A stretch of 15,983 bases of DNA. Origin: Dunaliella salina (Eukaryota > Chlorophyta > Chlorophyceae > Chlamydomonadales > Dunaliellaceae). The stretch spans positions 62,792 to 78,774 of the forward strand of contig MU069839.1 of assembly GCA_002284615.2 (NCBI GenBank). The letters run 5' to 3'. The translations under genes and the position numbers were made by a program. The notes below the pieces were generated by a model. It was not told the origin of the DNA. It saw nothing but the letters and a program-made list of their open reading frames with translations, and did no database searches. Positions 8,521 to 15,983 of this stretch are shown here, one piece after another; the first letter of the stretch is position 1, and each line of letters starts with the position of its first letter.

Positions 8521-8751
8521 TAAAGACTGCCTCCTCGAAAAGCTCATGTCCCCAAACAAATTTCAAGTCTCTCAATAACGTCATCATGACTCCAAGGATA
8601 GCCCTATCGCTAGTTGCAGCACCTGTCGGCAATCAACAGCAGCTGATTTGTGGATATACCATTTAATTAATTCGTTCTTAATTCGCAATAAATGTTGATA
8701 ATCAAGATCTTTTGTCCATTGTTGGTGTCTTCTTCTTAATACACTTTTGTG

Positions 8752-11827
<3,076 letters not shown>

Positions 11828-12074
11828 GTGAGTTATCAGGCCAGGCCCTGCAGCTGCTGGAGGGTAGCGCAACCCAGTCTTGTGCTGTGAGTGTTTACAT
11901 TGTGGGGTCTCCAGGATGGCACAGATCATCACGCTGGACCTTTGGTCATAGCTGCTTGATCCACCTTTATGTGAGCAAGCAGGGACAGTGTGTGCTCTTC
12001 ATGGTTACTGCCAGCACTGCCAGGCTGAAAGGTCCAGTGGGGCTCTTTTCATACAGTCACAACACTGTGCGGTC

Positions 12075-12767
12075 CAGGGTTGGGTCATACGCGGGTTTGG
12101 GAGGAGCTGTGCGTATATAAACGTGTGAATTACGCATATGTCGCGTTACGCAGTTTCTGGGAAATTTTGGGGAGGGGGGATTTTGGGGTGGGAGGGGTGG
12201 GGTTCGAACACGGGACCCCATGCACCTTCCAACCTCCCCCCNCTGCCCCCCCCCCCCAACCTGATGTATAAATACATTGAATATACCGCACGAGAAGAGT
12301 TGCAAGTGGACTTATGTCACGGTGGCAGAGCCTGAAGAGGGAGAAAAGGAACCCAAGAATGATGCACAGCGACAGGAAGTGCCTGACCACCAACCATGCC
12401 ACAGACTTGGTGTGGCTCTACAGCAATTGCGCTTGCTCAGGACCTCCAGCAGCTGGGGAAGGCTTAGCTTTGGATGGCTGTGGATGAGGATGAGGATGAG
12501 GGCGAGGAGCTGGGGCAGGAGGGGGAGGGGTGGATCACAGGCGATGAGGCAGCTTAAGTTCTCCAAATCTGACCTTCATTCTAGCCCGCTGCCTAACGAG
12601 AGGCTCAGGGAGCGACGAAACCTGGAACGGAAGGCCCAGGACGGGCACGCGAGGCACTGCCTGCAGACATTTTTTTCGTTTGGCAACACAGCCATTTTGG
12701 CGTACGCGTTTAAACGTTACTTTTATCGGTACGTCAAAATACGCATTTCACGTGTGACCCAACCCTG
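12075..12767. mobile_element. hAT-like non-autonomous DNA transposon, 693 bp, 5-bp TSD
   Basis: The left end CAGGGTTGGGTCATACGCG and the reverse complement of the right end CAGGGTTGGGTCACACGTG match at 17 of 19 positions, the first 13 perfectly. The element is bracketed by CGGTC at 12070-12074 and 12768-12772. The paralogous segment near 15530 has no insert at this point, which confirms mobility. Inside are a poly-C tract with one undetermined base (12242) and a relic of a transposase C-terminus. The CAGGG terminus and the relic suggest the hAT superfamily. The usual hAT duplication is 8 bp, so the 5-bp duplication is unusual and the superfamily is not certain. Confidence 0.82.
12323..12557 (+). 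pseudogene. hAT transposase C-terminal (dimerisation) relic
   Basis: One frame (12323-12487) reads W-Q-S-L-K-R-E-K-R-N and then D-R-K-C-L-T-T-N-H-A-T-D-L-V-W-L-Y-S-N before TGA. This resembles the hAT C-terminal dimerisation motif (H-S-K-x-R-N-R-L-x-x-x-R-A-x-x-L-V-y-v-y-x-N). After a frameshift, codons from about 12474 give a strongly acidic tail, V-D-E-D-E-D-E-G-E-E-L-G-Q-E, ending at TAA 12555-12557. Acidic tails at this position are common in hAT proteins. The DDE core is absent, so this is a deletion derivative. Confidence 0.6.
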
Positions 12768-12772
12768 CGGTC

Positions 12773-12990
12773 TGCCCTGGAGTCCCCTCCACGACTTCAG
12801 TCGCACTACTTGGCTGGAACTACACCTTTGTGAGCACTGCACAGTGGTGCCAGCTCTGCAGTAAAAAAAGAGGTACAGTTCCAGCTATGCAGTGCGGCAA
12901 AAGCTGTGAGGGGATTTTAGGAAAGACTGCACAATGGTGTGACTGAGTGGAGGTGGCACCACTGCCCTTCACCAGCTCAGTGCAGTACCA
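12773..12990. other. Right part of the duplicated segment, no gene
   Basis: TTGGCTGGAACTACACCTTTG and following bases match 15582-15602, and GTGCCAGCTCTGCAG is similar to the stretch after it. Alignment fades after about 12880. No open frame of interest is present. Confidence 0.6.
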
Positions 12991-13366
12991 TGCAGAAACT
13001 ACCGCATCATTACACAATATTTAAAGTTTTTTGTGCAGTGCGTAATGCTTTAAGAAATAATCTGGAGGGGTGCGCAATGGCAAAAATAAATGGCCGAGAT
13101 GGGGTAACCGTAATGGGTGCGTAATGGTGTAAATTACTCGGAAATTCACGTGGAAAGGTTTGTGAAAAAGGTAGATGAGGGGGAGAGGTCAAGAGGCAGC
13201 GCAGGGCTGAAGGAGCTGGGCCAGACAAGCCTTGGAAAGCTGTCACGCCGATGGACCTGCAGCAGACAGAGGAGCGAGTGCAGCCAGAGCCACCTTGGTG
13301 AGCAGCAGCAGGACAGCAGAGAGGCAGCGCAAGAGCAGGCAGGAGCATCCAAGGAGGCGGGGCTAG

Positions 13367-13564
13367 CGTGCTAGGCCAGGACGGTTCAAGAAGAACTGGT
13401 GGAAACCCCGTCTCATCATGGACATCCTCAGGGCAGTCAGGGCAGAGCAAGGTGTCAGGCCCGCCATGAACAAGCTGCGGAGGGACTTTCGTGGGACCTT
13501 TGATGGACTGGCTGGTAGGCTCCTCTCTCTGCTGAGGTGCCCCCAAGACTTCAGGGGTGCATGA
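13367..13564 (+). other. Unrecognised 65-codon open frame, possible exon or transposase relic
   Basis: The frame from 13367 to TGA at 13562-13564 has a protein-like composition: G-R-F-K-K-N-W-W-K-P-R-L-I-M-D-I-L-R-A-V near its start, then V-R-P-A-M-N-K-L-R-R-D-F. A possible donor, GTAGGC, lies at 13515. The pattern vaguely recalls the DNA-binding start of some algal transposases, but I cannot name a family. It does not resemble any ATE1 segment. An ATG is available at 13418. Confidence 0.25.
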
Positions 13565-13572
13565 AGAAGGGT

Positions 13573-13815
13573 GCGTAAGGAGGGGTGTACACTCCTCACA
13601 TGTGAAGAGTGAAATTGCTGCTCAGCTGCCCAAGGAATGCGCAATGGGGGTTACCAAACAGGGAAAATAGGGGCTTTGGCTGGAAGGAAGGTTGCGTAAT
13701 GGGGGTACGTAGAGTGAAAATAAAATCTGCTTAGCTGCCAACATGGACGCATAATGGGGGTGCGCAAGGCATAAATAAAACATGCATGACTGCCAAAAAG
13801 GTTGCGCACTGGCTG
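13573..13815 (+). repeat. 55-bp tandem repeat, about five units
   Basis: Units start at 13639, 13694, 13749 and 13804, exactly 55 bp apart. Each begins GCGNAATGGGGGT or a close variant, and most carry an AGTGAAAATAAAAT-like middle and a (C/T)AGCTGCC end. A preceding unit at 13573 has 11 extra bases. Units differ by about 25-35 percent, so the array is old. Confidence 0.75.
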
Positions 13816-14110
13816 CGTAATGCAAATGTTCAATTCAAAAAATTTGGGGGTGCGTCGTGGTCACTTTCCACTACCTTAAGTCACCGAGCATAAATAGCGT
13901 TTTTGTCCCTGCGCGGAGACTGCACATACCATTCAGCTTCTTGACCATTACGCAATATTTATCTTTTTTCAAGCTCTGCGTAATGCACAAAAATTGGTTA
14001 TGAGGTGCGAATTAGGTGAATGTTTGGGGTTTTTTGGAAAATTTGGTGCGTAATGGGGGGTGCGCAATGGATCAATTCAATTAAGAAAATAAGGGTGCGT
14101 GCTGGTCACC

Positions 14111-15072
14111 AAGCTCTGCGGTAATTTATTTCAAGGGTGCACAGTTGTGCAATTTAGCATTTCAGACAGAGGGTGTGAGTGGTCAAGGGTGTTCTTGCGG
14201 GCTTGATGTGCAGTTGTTTAAATTAATTATATTTGAGCTGCGCAGTCACAAAATAATTTTTTTAGAGGCCCCCCTCTCTCAACTTTTCCTTTGGAAGATG
14301 GTTTGAGGGGGTTGGGGAGGGAGTGGTTGGGCTGCTTTGATCGGCATACTCTTGCTCCCTAACTTTTGAGGAAAGTTGCCACGTTCTTGGCTCGTTGTCG
14401 TGCTTGCAGGGAGCATGCACAGTTGTTGCCCTAGGGGGCACTTAGCGCCAGTGCCACCTTAAATTGGTGCTAGGTTCGGAGAAACCCCTCTAGGTCAAGC
14501 CCACTCTTTTATGCGCCCCACAACCTTCTGTGAAGACAATCGCCACCTTATGGGTCCTTCATGCTCGTTGTGAGCATGCAAATTCATCACCCTATGTTTG
14601 GTAGCTAAGAAACTGACCTGTCAGGGGCCCTCGCCTGGCCCACGGAGCGGCGCCTGACTGAACAGGATCAATCAGCACACTTCCAGGTGTGCACTTGCCA
14701 AAGTCTGGAGCCTGAGGGTGGCCCAAACGGAAAAGTCAGACGTCTCTGCGGAAAATTCCAGCTTGCCACTGCTCCGACGGATTTGCATAATTCCAATTGA
14801 GATGGGATATTCAATTACTTGTTCTATTGATGGTGTGGTGTGCATTGCGGGTTGAGAGATGAAGGCTCGGATTCGCTGACGAGATGAGGAGCAGAACCTG
14901 CAACCCTGCCCTGGTGTGTGTGGTAAAAAGAGCCTCTGGAGCGCAGCCTGCTTTCAAAAGCGTAAGAGCAAGGCATGGCAGGAGCAGTTCGCATGGCATT
15001 CTCAACTGTGTGCATGCACATAAACAGGGCATGCCCTGCTGCAGAATGGTCCTGTTGATGCCCCATGCACTG
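14111..15072. other. Unassigned stretch with a repeated about 75-bp module
   Basis: The module at 14375-14450 (GTTGCCACGTTCTTGGCTCG ... GCTTGCAGGGAGC) recurs at 15912-15983 with about 80 percent similarity and, more diverged, at about 14520-14595. No gene is visible. Open frames are short and repeat-driven. Confidence 0.55.

Positions 15073-15126
<54 letters not shown>
15073..15126 (+). repeat. (ATC)18 microsatellite
   Basis: Eighteen uninterrupted ATC units. They create poly-Ile on one strand and poly-Met or poly-Asp frames on the other, none of which is a gene. Confidence 0.97.
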
Positions 15127-15232
15127 TTTGTCATCATATGCCGCCCCTGTGACATGGAGAACTGGCTTCTCCAATTTTTCAGCATCGCCTGCGACGCTGT
15201 CCCACTTGTCCATCCGTACTTCGAGTGAGTTG

Positions 15233-15640
15233 GGAGCGTCAGCATGGCACCCGACCGCTTTGATGAAGAGTAGCTCCTGCTGTGCTTTAAGCGAATCATG
15301 AGGCCAGGCCCTGCAGCTGCCGGGTATCAGCCCTGTGCTGTGTCTGAGTGTTTACCTGTACAGGTCTTCTGGCACGACACCTTTAGTCACAGCTGCTTGA
15401 TGGACCTTCTGTACCCTTCTGTGAGCAGGCAGAGACAGGGTGTGCTCTTATTGAGGTTACTGCCAGCACTGCCAAGCTGAAAAACCCAGTCACACAGTCC
15501 ATGGTGCTCTTTCCACACGGTCACGACACTATGCTCTTGCAGCAAAGCCTTTCCTGAAGTACTCCCACAAGTTTTGCCGCGCTGGCTGGAACTGCACCTT
15601 GTTGGCACCGCAGAGCTGGCACCGCTGCCTTTCCACAGCT
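15233..15640 (+). pseudogene. Diverged second copy of ATE1 exon-7 end plus intron
   Basis: This is the collinear partner of 11781-12069 plus 12768-12880. The exon part reads S-M-A-P-D-R-F-D-E-E and then TAG at 15271-15273, where the functional copy has GAG (Glu), and the splice donor GTGAGT has become GCGAAT. It therefore cannot act as the ATE1 exon. The intron part stays recognisable, showing a segmental duplication. It carries no hAT-like insert, so it acts as an empty-site reference. Orientation is direct, offset 3464 bp. Confidence 0.8.
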
Positions 15641-15833
15641 CCGTGCAGGAACGACAAAACAAGAACGTGTCCAGTTTTGATGTGCGCAGAAGACCATACA
15701 CCAGCGGGCCTTCCTTTTCAAGGGTTTCCACCCAGGTTTTCACCTTTGCCTACCTAGAACGTTTGCCTGCCCCTGTCTTGAAAATCCTTTGGATCCCCCG
15801 TCTGTCTACTTCCCATGTGGATTGTAGGGGAAA

Positions 15834-15865
<32 letters not shown>
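15834..15865 (+). repeat. Run of 32 G
   Basis: An uninterrupted homopolymer. It can form G-quadruplexes, but its exact length may be a sequencing or assembly artefact. Confidence 0.9.
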
Positions 15866-15983
15866 CTTTCATTTGCAAACCCCTTTTGCTGCACGACCTT
15901 CAGTGAAGGGGGTTGCCACCTTCTTGGCTTGTTGTCATGCTTGCAGGGAGCGCGCAGAGGTGTTGCCTCTGGTGGCACTAGGC

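Larger units (their letters stand above)
12991..14110. repeat. Dispersed and tandem GCGTAATGG-type repeats
   Basis: GCGTAATGG or GCGCAATGG recurs many times (about 13037, 13072, 13114, 13639, 13694, 13749, 13977, 14046, 14062). A longer diverged block, CCATTACGCAATATTTA with flanks, occurs at about 13005-13042 and again at about 13945-13985. Within this region a regular tandem array lies at 13573-13815. Function is unknown; it may lie in an ATE1 intron. Confidence 0.65.

Noticed and set aside
12195..12245. GGTTCGAA box resembling a tRNA B box or SINE
   Set aside because: The flanking bases do not pair as a T-arm in either orientation, and no A box or acceptor stem is visible.
12277..12864. 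195-codon plus-strand frame across the hAT-like element
   Set aside because: It runs in the wrong frame relative to the transposase relic and crosses the element boundary into duplicated intron sequence.
13010..13546. 178-codon minus-strand frame
   Set aside because: It crosses the GCGTAATGG repeats and lies antisense to a more protein-like plus-strand frame. No family motif is seen.
14811..15299. Frames with poly-Met, poly-Asp or poly-Ile
   Set aside because: They are created by the (ATC)18 microsatellite.

Overview
This is a eukaryotic nuclear window that is rich in repeats. Intron-split coding, long CAG/CCG-coded Q and P tracts, non-LTR retrotransposon debris and G/C homopolymers suggest a green alga, most likely a chlorophycean. 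The species is inferred and not proven.

Layout. 1-510 is a satellite-like array with an 84-bp higher-order unit, and a perfect 16-bp palindrome lies just past its end. 550-1980 holds no gene I can support, only non-LTR 3'-end scraps and an imperfect direct repeat. 1984-8043 is a graveyard of at least five copies of one non-LTR (LINE) family on both strands, some nested. The best copy (4631-6016, minus) keeps the end of RNase H, a CCHC zinc knuckle and a C-terminal domain with a PD-(D/E)XK-like signature. 8202-8520 is a MITE with inverted termini and TA flanks.

The one cellular gene I recognise is ATE1, arginyl-tRNA--protein transferase (N-degron pathway), on the plus strand. Its exons can be joined by reading frame from an ATG at 8752 to a splice donor at 11828. 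They encode the whole N-terminal Cys-pair domain and a very long Q/P/A-rich linker, and stop at the first residues of the C-terminal catalytic domain. The rest of the catalytic domain is not recognisable downstream in the window. The first coding exon is split by a 515-bp intron flanked by an exact 19-bp direct repeat. Removing exactly one repeat period restores the frame, which looks like an intron born by insertion.

11828-15983 is intronic or intergenic. It contains a 693-bp hAT-like element (5-bp target duplication, remnant of a transposase C-terminus), 55-bp tandem repeats, a diverged second copy of the ATE1 exon-6 end plus its intron (15233-15640) that lacks the hAT-like element, an (ATC)18 tract and a 32-base G run.

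All homology calls come from recognising motifs by eye. No database search was run.
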